Source: a virus. From it: a stretch of 64,000 bases of DNA. Shown here piece after piece: positions 37,480 through 46,379 of this stretch. The translations under genes and the position numbers were made by a program. The notes under the pieces were generated by a model. It was not told the DNA's origin, made no database searches, and was given only the letters and a program-made list of their open reading frames with translations. Where the stretch lies: positions 1 to 64,000 of IMG/VR virus record IMGVR_UViG_3300044971_002301; one strand, given 5' to 3'. Positions within the stretch are counted from its first letter, which is position 1; each line of letters starts with the position of its first letter.

Positions 37480-37509
37480 AAAAAAGATAATTATTAGTAA
37501 GTAAAAAAA

Positions 37510-40500
37510 ATGGCAATACCGTATCAAAATCCAATAAGTGCGTCCCAAATTACAGGACCTTTCAGTGTAGCGAGAACAAGTCCATACGGAACCAATTTTA
37601 ATGTTTTAAATGTTGGTGGATGGCAAGAGGCGGCATACCTTACTAATTTAGGTTTAACATTTAGTGGGCAAGGACAACAACAATTAAGTGTTAATAATAT
37701 ACCTATTAATATTAACATTGGTAACGGTACATTTTCTCCAACATATTTAACTTTAAATTCTGACAATTTCTCTTCGGGTAGAAGAAGATTGGGTATGATT
37801 GTTTGGGTTAATGAAACTGAAACGGCATATCAATATCAAATAGACAATTACAATGATTTATGGGATGCTGCAGTAAGTGCTAATTCTGTAACTCAATTAT
37901 CTTACGAAACTATTATAAAGAATAATACACCTGAAGGTCAGGCATTTATTAATGCTTGGACAGGCTCAACTATTGAAGGTGTTAGTGGTGTTACAAGAGA
38001 AAATGCGAGATGGAGAGTTTTTGCTCAAGGTACTGAATTAACGGGTGGTACTTATTTTTCAGGTACAAGTACATTAGAATTATATAATAGTGATGGAACT
38101 ATTATTTCTGTAACAGGTATTACGGCATCTGGTTCTAATGGTAGTTCTGGAACATCAGGTTCTGCGGGTACAAGTGGTTCTTCAGGAAGTGCTGGTTCTT
38201 CAGGTAACTCTGGTTCTTCAGGTTCAGCAGGTACAAGTGGAACTTCAGGTAGTTCTGGTTCATCAGGTAGTTCTGGTTCTGCGGGTACATCAGGAACAAG
38301 TGGAACGTCTGGTTCATCAGGGGATAGCGGTTCTTCGGGAAGTGCTGGAACTAGCGGTAGTTCAGGTAGTGCTGGAACATCAGGTATTAATGGTGTTGAT
38401 GGTGCAAGTGGAACATCAGGTACAAGTGGTTCATCAGGACTATCAGGTACTGGAGGTTCTTCGGGTACATCAGGAACATCTGGCTCCTCAGGTTCATCAG
38501 GTTCTTCAGGAAGTGTGGGAACAAGTGGAACGTCAGGTTCTTCGGGAAGTTCTGGTACAAGCGGAACTTCAGGAACTTCAGGTTCAAGTGGTTCATCGGG
38601 AAGTTCAGGTTCAAGTGGTTCATCGGGTACATCAGGTAGTACTGGTACTAGTGGTAGTAGTGGAACAAGCGGAACGTCGGGTTCATCAGGTTCTGCGGGA
38701 AGTAGTGGTTTATCAGGTAGTGTTGGAACATCTGGCTCAAGTGGTAGTTCAGGTAGTTCTGGTTCATCAGGTACATCTGGCTCAAGTGGTAGCTCTGGTT
38801 CAACAGGTTCGTCAGGTAGTAGTGGTATAACTGGGTCTTCAGGTACGAGTGGTAGTTCTGGCACATCAGGTTCATCTGGTAGTTCAGGTTCTTCAGGTTC
38901 ATCTGGTAGTTCAGGTTCTTCAGGTAGTACTGGTTCATCAGGAACTAGCGGAACATCAGGAACATCAGGTACAAGTGGTAGTTCAGGTTCTACAGGAACA
39001 TCGGGTTCTACAGGAACATCGGGTTCATCAGGTAGTAGTGGCTCAAGTGGAAGTTCAGGATTGACAGGTTCATCAGGAACATCGGGTTCATCAGGGACAT
39101 CGGGTTCATCAGGTAGTTCTGGTTCAAGTGGTAGTAGCGGAAGTACAGGGTCTTCGGGCACAAGTGGTAGTTCTGGTACATCAGGTTCATCAGGAAGTTC
39201 AGGTTCATCAGGTTCTAGCGGTAGTGTTGGAACTTCGGGAACAAGTGGTTCAAGTGGAAGTTCAGGTTCTTCAGGAAGTGTAGGAACATCAGGTACAAGT
39301 GGAAGTTCAGGTTCGTCTGGCTCAAGTGGAAATACAGGTTCAAGTGGAACGAGTGGTTCATCAGGTACATCTGGCTCAAGTGGTAGTTCAGGTTCGTCTG
39401 GCTCAAGTGGTTCAAGTGGAAGTTCAGGTTCATCTGGAAGTGTAGGAACATCAGGTACAAGTGGTAGTTCAGGTTCTTCAGGTAGTTCAGGTGTTAATGG
39501 TTCTTCAGGGACTAGTGGTAGTTCGGGAACATCTGGTTCTTCAGGAAGTTCGGGTTCATCAGGTTCTAGTGGTAGTTCAGGAACATCTGGCTCAAGCGGG
39601 TCTTCTGGTTCAAGTGGAAGTACTGGTTCTTCAGGAAGTGCAGGTACATCGGGTAGTGTAGGAACTAGCGGTAGTTCTGGTTCATCTGGTTCTTCAGGTA
39701 GTACTGGCTCAAGTGGTACTTCAGGTTCTTCGGGAAGTTCTGGTACTAGTGGTTCATCAGGTAGTGTAGGTACTAGTGGTTCATCAGGTAGTTCTGGTTC
39801 AAGTGGTAGTAGCGGAAGTACAGGGTCTTCTGGTACAAGTGGGAGCTCAGGAACATCTGGTACAAGCGGTAGTTCTGGGTCATCTGGTTCAGTTGGTACA
39901 AGCGGTTCATCAGGTAGTGTTGGAACATCTGGTTCATCAGGTTCTGTTGGTACTTCAGGAACATCGGGTTCATCAGGTAGTACTGGTTCAAGTGGAAGTT
40001 CAGGAAGTAGTGGTAGTGTAGGAACAAGTGGTTCTTCAGGGACATCTGGCTCAACAGGTACTTCAGGAACATCAGGTTCAAGTGGGTCTTCAGGTAGTTC
40101 GGGTTCATCAGGAAGTTCAGGTACAAGCGGAACATCAGGTTCAGTAGGAACAAGTGGTTCATCGGGAAGTTCAGGGTCAACAGGAACTTCAGGTTCAAGT
40201 GGGTCTTCAGGTAGTTCAGGAAGTAGCGGAACATCTGGTTCTAGTGGAAGTGTTGGAACTTCTGGTACATCAGGAACAAGTGGTTCATCGGGAAGTTCTG
40301 GTTCTGCCGGTACAAGTGGAAGTGTAGGAACAAGTGGTACTTCAGGTTCATCTGGCTCAAGTGGAAGTTCAGGTTCAACAGGTAGTTCAGGTACTAGCGG
40401 TTCATCTGGAAGTTCTGGTTCTGCAGGTACAAGTGGAAGTTCTGGTTCTTCAGGTAGTACGGGTTCAAGAGGAACTAGCGGAACATCAGGAAGTTCTGGT

Positions 40501-43500
40501 TCTGTTGGAACTAGTGGAACGTCTGGTTCAGTAGGAACTAGCGGAACATCTGGAACAAGTGGTTCATCAGGTTCTAGCGGTAGCGCTGGAAGCTCAGGAA
40601 CGTCAGGTTCTAGCGGTAGCACAGGTTCAAGTGGTTCTACTGGCACGTCAGGTTCTTCAGGAACAAGTGGTTCTGTAGGTACAAGCGGAACATCTGGTTC
40701 CTCAGGAAGTGTAGGTACTTCAGGTACTAGTGGAAGCTCAGGAAGTGTAGGAACATCTGGTTCAAGTGGTACTACTGGTACCTCAGGAACATCAGGTAGT
40801 TCAGGTTCTAGCGGAAGTTCAGGTTCAAGTGGAACTAGTGGTAGTTCAGGAAGTTCTGGTTCATCGGGTAGTAGCGGTAGTTCTGGTAGTGTAGGAACAT
40901 CTGGTTCTTCAGGAAGTTCTGGTTCAAGTGGTTCATCCGGAAGTTCAGGTTCTACAGGTTCAAGAGGAACATCGGGTACTTCAGGAACTAGCGGTTCAAG
41001 TGGAAGTACAGGAACTAGTGGTACATCAGGTTCAACGGGGACTTCAGGAACAAGTGGTTCAACTGGAACATCAGGTACAAGTGGAAGTACAGGGTCTTCA
41101 GGAAGCTCTGGTACGTCGGGTAGTGTAGGTACTAGCGGTAGTTCAGGCTCTAGCGGAAGTACAGGAACTAGTGGAACCTCTGGTTCAACAGGGACTAGCG
41201 GTTCATCAGGTAGTTCAGGTTCAAGTGGAAGTTCAGGTAGTAGTGGTAGCGTTGGAACTTCTGGTACATCAGGTTCAAGTGGTTCTTCAGGAAGTGCAGG
41301 TTCTAGTGGAAGTACTGGAACCTCAGGAACATCAGGTAGTTCTGGTTCTTCAGGTAGTTCAGGTTCAAGTGGTAGTGTTGGAACATCAGGTTCATCGGGT
41401 AGTGTAGGTACTAGCGGTTCTTCTGGTTCAAGTGGAAGTTCAGGTTCTAGCGGAAGTACAGGGTCAAGCGGAACTAGTGGTAATTCAGGTTCGTCTGGTT
41501 CAAGTGGAAGTTCAGGTTCATCTGGAAGTGTAGGAACAAGTGGAACCTCAGGTTCAGTAGGTACAAGTGGTACATCAGGAAGTTCAGGCTCAAGTGGTAG
41601 TACGGGTTCATCTGGTACTAGCGGCTCTTCGGGAAGTACTGGGTCATCTGGAAGTTCAGGTTCAACAGGAACTAGCGGTTCTTCAGGAACATCAGGTAGT
41701 AGCGGTTCTAGTGGTAGTGCTGGAACAAGTGGTAGTTCTGGTTCTGTTGGTACATCTGGGTCAAGCGGAAGTAGTGGTTCATCGGGAAGTGTAGGCACAT
41801 CCGGTTCTTCAGGCTCTAGCGGTAGTGCTGGAAGTTCAGGAAGTGTTGGTACATCAGGGACTAGTGGTAGTTCAGGTTCTTCTGGTTCAAGTGGTAGTGT
41901 TGGTACATCAGGTACTAGCGGTTCATCAGGTACTAGCGGTTCATCAGGGTCAAGCGGAACTAGCGGTAGTTCAGGTTCTAGCGGTTCTTCAGGAAGTTCT
42001 GGGTCATCTGGCTCTTCAGGTAGTACAGGTTCAAGAGGAACTAGCGGTACTTCAGGAACTAGTGGTAGTGTAGGTACATCCGGTTCTTCAGGTAGTTCGG
42101 GAACATCAGGAAGTAGTGGAAGTTCAGGTTCTGCAGGTACAAGTGGAAGTGTAGGAACATCTGGAACTTCTGGTTCAAGTGGGTCATCAGGTTCAAGTGG
42201 TAGTGTTGGAACTAGCGGTTCATCAGGAACAAGTGGTTCGTCAGGTTCTAGCGGTAGTGCTGGAAGCTCAGGAAGTACTGGTTCATCAGGTTCTGCGGGA
42301 AGTGCTGGTACATCAGGGGTTAATGGTTCTTCAGGAACATCAGGTTCTGCTGGCTCAAGTGGAAGTTCAGGTTCTTCAGGTAGTTCGGGTTCAGTAGGTA
42401 CAAGCGGAACTTCAGGTTCATCAGGTAGTGCTGGCTCGTCAGGGTCTAGCGGTTCTGTTGGTACTTCAGGTAGTAGTGGAACATCTGGAAGCTCTGGCTC
42501 AAGTGGTAGTGCGGGTTCATCAGGGAGTAGTGGAACTTCAGGTTCATCAGGAAGTTCAGGTTCAAGTGGTAGTACGGGGTCTTCAGGAAGTTCTGGTTCA
42601 ACAGGTTCTAGAGGAACTAGCGGAACATCAGGTTCATCTGGAAGTGTTGGTACTTCAGGAACGTCAGGTTCAGTAGGTTCGTCTGGTTCTTCAGGAACTT
42701 CAGGTTCAGTAGGTACTAGTGGAACATCTGGAAGCTCTGGCTCAAGTGGTAGTGCGGGGTCATCAGGGAGTACTGGTACAAGTGGAAGTTCGGGTTCAAC
42801 TGGTACTTCAGGTTCAAGTGGAAGTAGTGGCTCATCAGGTTCTTCAGGGAGTACTGGTACAAGTGGAACATCAGGTTCTAGTGGAAGTAGTGGTAGTTCA
42901 GGGTCATCTGGTTCTGCAGGTACATCAGGAAGTAGTGGAAGTTCAGGGTCTAGCGGTAGTTCTGGTTCATCAGGTACATCGGGAACTAGCGGAAGTTCAG
43001 GAACTTCAGGTAGTAGTGGGTCATCAGGTTCAACGGGTAGTTCAGGAAGTAGTGGAACAAGTGGTTCATCTGGTACTTCAGGTTCATCTGGCTCAAGTGG
43101 TAGTACGGGTTCTTCAGGAAGCTCAGGCTCAAGCGGAAGTTCTGGTTCAACAGGTTCTAGAGGAACAAGTGGAACTTCTGGTTCGTCAGGAACTAGCGGA
43201 ACGTCAGGAACATCAGGCTCAAGCGGAAGTGTTGGAACATCTGGTTCGTCAGGAAGTACAGGAACATCAGGTAGTGCTGGTTCTTCTGGCTCAAGTGGTA
43301 GTTCAGGTTCAAGTGGAAGTACTGGAACATCAGGTTCATCAGGTTCTAGCGGTAGTACTGGAAGCTCAGGAACGTCAGGTTCTGTAGGTACAAGCGGGAC
43401 ATCAGGAACTTCGGGAAGTACTGGTTCTAGTGGTAGTTCAGGAAGTTCTGGTTCATCGGGTAGTACAGGTACTTCAGGAAGCTCAGGTTCAAGTGGAACT

Positions 43501-44817
43501 AGTGGTTCTTCAGGGTCTAGCGGTTCATCGGGTTCTAGTGGAAGTTCAGGGTCATCTGGTAGTACAGGTTCAAGAGGAACTAGCGGTACTTCAGGAACTA
43601 GTGGTAGCTCAGGAACATCTGGTTCTTCGGGTACATCAGGGTCAGGTGGTTCTTCAGGAAGTAGTGGTAGTTCTGGAACTTCAGGTTCTTCAGGAACAAG
43701 CGGAAGCTCAGGAACATCAGGTTCAAGTGGAAGCACGGGTAGTTCAGGCTCGTCAGGTAATACTGGAAGTTCTGGTACATCGGGTTCTTCGGGTACAAGT
43801 GGTTCTTCTGGGTCATCAGGCTCAAGTGGGAATACTGGTTCTTCGGGAACTTCTGGTTCATCAGGAACTAGCGGTTCTTCAGGAAGTTCAGGTTCAAGTG
43901 GTAATACAGGTTCTTCGGGTACTAGCGGTTCATCAGGTTCTTCTGGCTCATCAGGTTCAAGTGGAAGCTCAGGTTCTTCAGGTATTACAGGAAGTAGTGG
44001 AACTAGCGGTTCTTCAGGAAGTGCTGGTTCATCAGGTAGCTCAGGTTCAGGTTCATCAGGAACAAGCGGATTAGATGGTATTAGTGGAACATCTGGTTCA
44101 TCAGGTACATCTGGCTCAAGTGGTAGCTCTGGTTCAACAGGTTCGTCAGGTAGTAGTGGTATAACTGGGTCTTCAGGTACGAGTGGTAGTTCGGGAACAT
44201 CAGGTTCATCGGGAACAAGTGGTTCTAGTGGAAGTTCGGGTTCTTCAGGTAGTTCGGGGTCTAGCGGAAGTACGGGTTCAAGAGGAACAAGTGGTTCATC
44301 AGGCACATCAGGTAGTCAAGGTAATAAAGGTGGTCTTCAATACCAATACGGTGGTGGGACAGGAGGTGCACCTGCTTCAGGTCAATTTACTTATCAAGGA
44401 GCGGGTGTAGCGGTGTATGATTTGAAATTTGACGTAGTAACTGCTGACTCAGCAGATTTAAGTGATTATTTTTTAAACTTAGTTGGAACACAAGGGATTG
44501 TATATTTAATTTTTAATTTAAATGGTTCAAATAAAATTGATATTTACTACTTCAACAATGTAAGTGTAAGTGGTAGTGATTATTTGTTTACAGGTGCATT
44601 ATATACAAATGGTGGTGATACAACACTTACAGTAAATGACGTATGTGCAGTTACTATTATTGTTAACGGTACATCTGGAACATCAGGTTCATCAGGTACT
44701 TCAGGTTCATCGGGTATTACTGGTTCATCAGGTACCTCAGGAGCTGCAGGAGCTGCGGGTGGAACATTCACATTAGGACTTGTTTATACAACAGCAAACA
44801 ATTTTAACTTTATATAA
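37510..44817 (+). CDS. Giant collagen-like tail fibre (2,435 aa)
   Basis: Residues 1-180 are an attachment domain related to that of the fibre at 26068 (AIPYQNPISASQITGPFSVA; DNFSSGRRRLGMIVWVNETE). From about residue 207 to 2268 nearly every third residue is Gly, in triplets GSS, GTS, GST, GSV and GSA, with no proline stretch. This gives about 690 triplets, far longer than typical phage collagen-like stalks. Seven arginines, each in STGSRGTSG, are the main charged residues of the stalk (987, 1152, 1509, 1701, 1884, 2022, 2258). After QGNKGG comes a beta domain (about 2275-2385), a short second GTSG run and a hydrophobic tip ending TANNFNFI. If extended like collagen (about 0.29 nm per residue) the stalk would reach roughly 0.6 micrometre. 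Folding as a triple helix or polyglycine-II bundle is inferred. Confidence 0.8.
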   Translation: MAIPYQNPISASQITGPFSVARTSPYGTNFNVLNVGGWQEAAYLTNLGLTFSGQGQQQLSVNNIPININIGNGTFSPTYLTLNSDNFSSGRRRLGMIVWVNETETAYQYQIDNYNDLWDAAVSANSVTQLSYETIIKNNTPEGQAFINAWTGSTIEGVSGVTRENARWRVFAQGTELTGGTYFSGTSTLELYNSDGTIISVTGITASGSNGSSGTSGSAGTSGSSGSAGSSGNSGSSGSAGTSGTSGSSGSSGSSGSAGTSGTSGTSGSSGDSGSSGSAGTSGSSGSAGTSGINGVDGASGTSGTSGSSGLSGTGGSSGTSGTSGSSGSSGSSGSVGTSGTSGSSGSSGTSGTSGTSGSSGSSGSSGSSGSSGTSGSTGTSGSSGTSGTSGSSGSAGSSGLSGSVGTSGSSGSSGSSGSSGTSGSSGSSGSTGSSGSSGITGSSGTSGSSGTSGSSGSSGSSGSSGSSGSSGSTGSSGTSGTSGTSGTSGSSGSTGTSGSTGTSGSSGSSGSSGSSGLTGSSGTSGSSGTSGSSGSSGSSGSSGSTGSSGTSGSSGTSGSSGSSGSSGSSGSVGTSGTSGSSGSSGSSGSVGTSGTSGSSGSSGSSGNTGSSGTSGSSGTSGSSGSSGSSGSSGSSGSSGSSGSVGTSGTSGSSGSSGSSGVNGSSGTSGSSGTSGSSGSSGSSGSSGSSGTSGSSGSSGSSGSTGSSGSAGTSGSVGTSGSSGSSGSSGSTGSSGTSGSSGSSGTSGSSGSVGTSGSSGSSGSSGSSGSTGSSGTSGSSGTSGTSGSSGSSGSVGTSGSSGSVGTSGSSGSVGTSGTSGSSGSTGSSGSSGSSGSVGTSGSSGTSGSTGTSGTSGSSGSSGSSGSSGSSGTSGTSGSVGTSGSSGSSGSTGTSGSSGSSGSSGSSGTSGSSGSVGTSGTSGTSGSSGSSGSAGTSGSVGTSGTSGSSGSSGSSGSTGSSGTSGSSGSSGSAGTSGSSGSSGSTGSRGTSGTSGSSGSVGTSGTSGSVGTSGTSGTSGSSGSSGSAGSSGTSGSSGSTGSSGSTGTSGSSGTSGSVGTSGTSGSSGSVGTSGTSGSSGSVGTSGSSGTTGTSGTSGSSGSSGSSGSSGTSGSSGSSGSSGSSGSSGSVGTSGSSGSSGSSGSSGSSGSTGSRGTSGTSGTSGSSGSTGTSGTSGSTGTSGTSGSTGTSGTSGSTGSSGSSGTSGSVGTSGSSGSSGSTGTSGTSGSTGTSGSSGSSGSSGSSGSSGSVGTSGTSGSSGSSGSAGSSGSTGTSGTSGSSGSSGSSGSSGSVGTSGSSGSVGTSGSSGSSGSSGSSGSTGSSGTSGNSGSSGSSGSSGSSGSVGTSGTSGSVGTSGTSGSSGSSGSTGSSGTSGSSGSTGSSGSSGSTGTSGSSGTSGSSGSSGSAGTSGSSGSVGTSGSSGSSGSSGSVGTSGSSGSSGSAGSSGSVGTSGTSGSSGSSGSSGSVGTSGTSGSSGTSGSSGSSGTSGSSGSSGSSGSSGSSGSSGSTGSRGTSGTSGTSGSVGTSGSSGSSGTSGSSGSSGSAGTSGSVGTSGTSGSSGSSGSSGSVGTSGSSGTSGSSGSSGSAGSSGSTGSSGSAGSAGTSGVNGSSGTSGSAGSSGSSGSSGSSGSVGTSGTSGSSGSAGSSGSSGSVGTSGSSGTSGSSGSSGSAGSSGSSGTSGSSGSSGSSGSTGSSGSSGSTGSRGTSGTSGSSGSVGTSGTSGSVGSSGSSGTSGSVGTSGTSGSSGSSGSAGSSGSTGTSGSSGSTGTSGSSGSSGSSGSSGSTGTSGTSGSSGSSGSSGSSGSAGTSGSSGSSGSSGSSGSSGTSGTSGSSGTSGSSGSSGSTGSSGSSGTSGSSGTSGSSGSSGSTGSSGSSGSSGSSGSTGSRGTSGTSGSSGTSGTSGTSGSSGSVGTSGSSGSTGTSGSAGSSGSSGSSGSSGSTGTSGSSGSSGSTGSSGTSGSVGTSGTSGTSGSTGSSGSSGSSGSSGSTGTSGSSGSSGTSGSSGSSGSSGSSGSSGSSGSTGSRGTSGTSGTSGSSGTSGSSGTSGSGGSSGSSGSSGTSGSSGTSGSSGTSGSSGSTGSSGSSGNTGSSGTSGSSGTSGSSGSSGSSGNTGSSGTSGSSGTSGSSGSSGSSGNTGSSGTSGSSGSSGSSGSSGSSGSSGITGSSGTSGSSGSAGSSGSSGSGSSGTSGLDGISGTSGSSGTSGSSGSSGSTGSSGSSGITGSSGTSGSSGTSGSSGTSGSSGSSGSSGSSGSSGSTGSRGTSGSSGTSGSQGNKGGLQYQYGGGTGGAPASGQFTYQGAGVAVYDLKFDVVTADSADLSDYFLNLVGTQGIVYLIFNLNGSNKIDIYYFNNVSVSGSDYLFTGALYTNGGDTTLTVNDVCAVTIIVNGTSGTSGSSGTSGSSGITGSSGTSGAAGAAGGTFTLGLVYTTANNFNFI
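38758..38858 (+). repeat. 101-bp exact direct repeat, copy 1
   Basis: Identical base for base to 44092-44192, including all synonymous codon choices. It lies near the 5' end of the collagen-like repeat and is in the same frame. Confidence 0.9.
43756..43971 (+). repeat. Three 72-bp higher-order units with GNTG spacing
   Basis: Asn codons at 43759, 43831 and 43903 mark three consecutive 24-residue units of the form GNTGSSGTSGSSGTSG..., conserved at the protein level but with different synonymous codons. Confidence 0.8.
44092..44192 (+). repeat. 101-bp exact direct repeat, copy 2
   Basis: Second copy of the 101-bp repeat, 5,334 bp from the first. Recombination between the copies would remove 1,778 codons in frame. 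Confidence 0.9.
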
Positions 44818-44824
44818 TATTTAT
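44818..44824 (+). promoter_or_regulatory. TATTTAT motif
   Basis: TATTTAT begins right after the giant fibre's stop codon and ends 29 bases before the ATG at 44854, in an A/T-only gap. Confidence 0.35.
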
Positions 44825-44853
44825 AATAAACTAAATTAAATTATTATAATACT

Positions 44854-45273
44854 ATGCCAGCAAATACAGCACCAATTTTTACACTAAGACCTGAGATTAT
44901 GTGGAATGTTAGCATTACGGCTGCGAATAATACGGGAGATTTAACCTCAGGTACAGTTTATCCTGTTTTTACCGCAGGTACCGAAGGGAGTTATGTACAA
45001 AAAATAAGATTTAGACATACAGGTGCAAATTCGGCGGCAACTGTTGGTCGTGTTTGGATTAATAATGGTTCAACAACTACTACCGCAGCTAATAACACTT
45101 TATTTGATGAAATAACAATTGCGGCAAATGCAACATTTGTTACCAACGCAGCGTCAACCAACTATGAATTACCACTTATGTTTGCTTTACCTCCTAATTA
45201 TATAATTTATGTAACAATCGGTGCCGCAGCCGCTGGTGGTATTGACGCAACGGTTATAGGAGGGGACTACTAA
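44854..45273 (+). CDS. Small virion-type protein, unknown
   Basis: A 139-aa beta-rich protein (PANTAPIFTLRPEIMWNVSI; GSYVQKIRFRHTGANSAATV; GRVWINNGS; FALPPNYIIYVTIGAAAAGG). It looks like the small head/tail decoration or fibre-associated proteins seen in many tailed phages, with Ala/Thr-rich strands and no enzyme motif. Its stop overlaps the next start (TAATG). Its placement after the giant fibre and before the glycine-rich proteins suggests a tail-fibre component. Confidence 0.55.
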   Translation: MPANTAPIFTLRPEIMWNVSITAANNTGDLTSGTVYPVFTAGTEGSYVQKIRFRHTGANSAATVGRVWINNGSTTTTAANNTLFDEITIAANATFVTNAASTNYELPLMFALPPNYIIYVTIGAAAAGGIDATVIGGDY

Positions 45274-45458
45274 TGTTAATATATCAATTAATACAATTTG
45301 ACTATGGTTCGCCAGTATCTATGGGATATATGGAAATAGATTGGATGGCAGGACAATGTTTAAGATTAACCGATTTAGACGGTAATACTTTAGATTTGAC
45401 AATAAATTTCGGATACCGAGTTGTTGATTCAAACCCTCCAAGACCATCATGGGCTTAA
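45273..45458 (+). CDS. Very small protein, unknown
   Basis: A 61-aa protein coupled to the preceding gene by TAATG, with 6 bases between its stop and the next ATG. It contains YMEIDWMAGQCLRLTDLDGN and ends SNPPRPSWA. I recognise no domain. The tight coupling on both sides supports a real gene, possibly a fibre assembly factor or small adaptor. Confidence 0.5.
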   Translation: MLIYQLIQFDYGSPVSMGYMEIDWMAGQCLRLTDLDGNTLDLTINFGYRVVDSNPPRPSWA

Positions 45459-45464
45459 AAAAAT

Positions 45465-46367
45465 ATGATTGACTATTACAATTTAGCTGACAATCAATAT
45501 CACAATCAAGTCTATACTGGACCAATAGGTACCAGTGCCTCTTTAAGTACTTTTTATTGGGTTAAACCAAGAGGTATTACTATGGTACATATTACCGCTA
45601 TTGGTGCCGGAGGTGGAGGAGCTTCGGGTAACCAATCTACGGGTACTGCGGCTTCAGGCGGTAGTGGTGGTGGTTCGGGGGCAATAACTCGATTAACAAT
45701 ACCTGCTATTTTATTATCTGAAAGTTTAAAAGTAACTGTTGGTGCTGGAGGTACGGGTGGTACAGGAGGTTCAGGAGGCACGAATGGTGCGTCGACATAT
45801 GTTGATATCGCAAGAGGGGATACGACTGCTATCCAAACTCGTGTAGTATTCGCGGCCGCGGGTTCCGGTGGAAACGTAGGTTTGGCTGGTGGAGCCTCTG
45901 CCGGTGGAGGTGCAGGAGCAATTGCAACTCAAGGAAACGCAATTTATCTAACAATGGGTACTTTTGTGTCTATCGCTGGACAAGCAGGTGCGGGAGGTGT
46001 CAATGCTGCCGCTGGAGGTTCAATAACTGTTACGTCGTCAGGATTACCAATAACAGGTGGGGCTGCCGGTGGTGGAAAAAGTGCCGCTGACGGGAATTTT
46101 GCTGGTGGTAGTATAACTGGAAGTGGAACAATACCTACAATCTCAGGAGGTGCTGGTGGTGCGACAAATAATGGGGCAAGTGGTATTTTTATAAACTTAC
46201 CTTTTTTCTCATTAGGAGGAGCTGGTGGTGGTTCTTTTGCTCTTGGAACTGCTGGTAATGGTGGAAAAGGTGGAATTGGTTGTGGAGGAGGAGGTGGGGG
46301 TTCAGGAACCACACGTGGTAGTGGTGGAGATGGAGGACCTGGGATGGTAATAATAACTTGTTGGTAA
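45465..46367 (+). CDS. Glycine-rich virion protein, paralogue 1
   Basis: A 300-aa protein, the first of three tandem relatives. It starts with a short beta segment (DYYNLADNQYHNQVY) and the shared KPRGITMVHITAIGAGGGG motif, typical of the glycine-rich domain of phage tail proteins. It continues with stretches of Gly, Ala, Ser and Thr and ends with the shared GGPGMVIITCW. An added GPIGTSASLSTFY makes its N-terminus longer than its relatives. The glycine-rich body could form polyglycine-II helices, as in some phage tail-tip adhesins (inference). No membrane or signal segment. Confidence 0.7.
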   Translation: MIDYYNLADNQYHNQVYTGPIGTSASLSTFYWVKPRGITMVHITAIGAGGGGASGNQSTGTAASGGSGGGSGAITRLTIPAILLSESLKVTVGAGGTGGTGGSGGTNGASTYVDIARGDTTAIQTRVVFAAAGSGGNVGLAGGASAGGGAGAIATQGNAIYLTMGTFVSIAGQAGAGGVNAAAGGSITVTSSGLPITGGAAGGGKSAADGNFAGGSITGSGTIPTISGGAGGATNNGASGIFINLPFFSLGGAGGGSFALGTAGNGGKGGIGCGGGGGGSGTTRGSGGDGGPGMVIITCW

Positions 46368-46379
46368 TTTGTATGTAAT

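Larger units (their letters stand above)
38130..44315 (+). repeat. 6.2-kb collagen-like Gly-x-y coding repeat
   Basis: A continuous run of 9-bp-scale repeats encoding Gly-Ser/Thr-Ser triplets. Codons are scrambled: Gly by GGT and GGA (some GGC, GGG), Ser by TCA, TCT, TCG, AGT and AGC. The protein repeat is therefore much stricter than the DNA repeat. The + strand is rich in G and T, and the reverse strand has a long spurious open frame. Assembly of this stretch from short reads would be error-prone. Confidence 0.95.

Noticed and set aside
38138-44074. Many + strand frames rich in Val, Gln, His and Leu within the stalk
   Set aside because: These are out-of-frame readings of the Gly-x-y repeat with identical low-complexity composition.
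38052-44306. A 2,084-codon open frame on the minus strand encoding Pro/Glu/Leu/Val repeats
   Set aside because: It is the reverse complement of the Gly-Ser/Thr codons; the absence of stops follows from the repeat composition. The + strand protein has conserved attachment and tip domains, the minus frame has none.
38130-44315. Short regularly spaced DNA repeats that could suggest a CRISPR array
   Set aside because: Units are 9-base in-frame codon triplets without unique spacers, inside a continuous gene.
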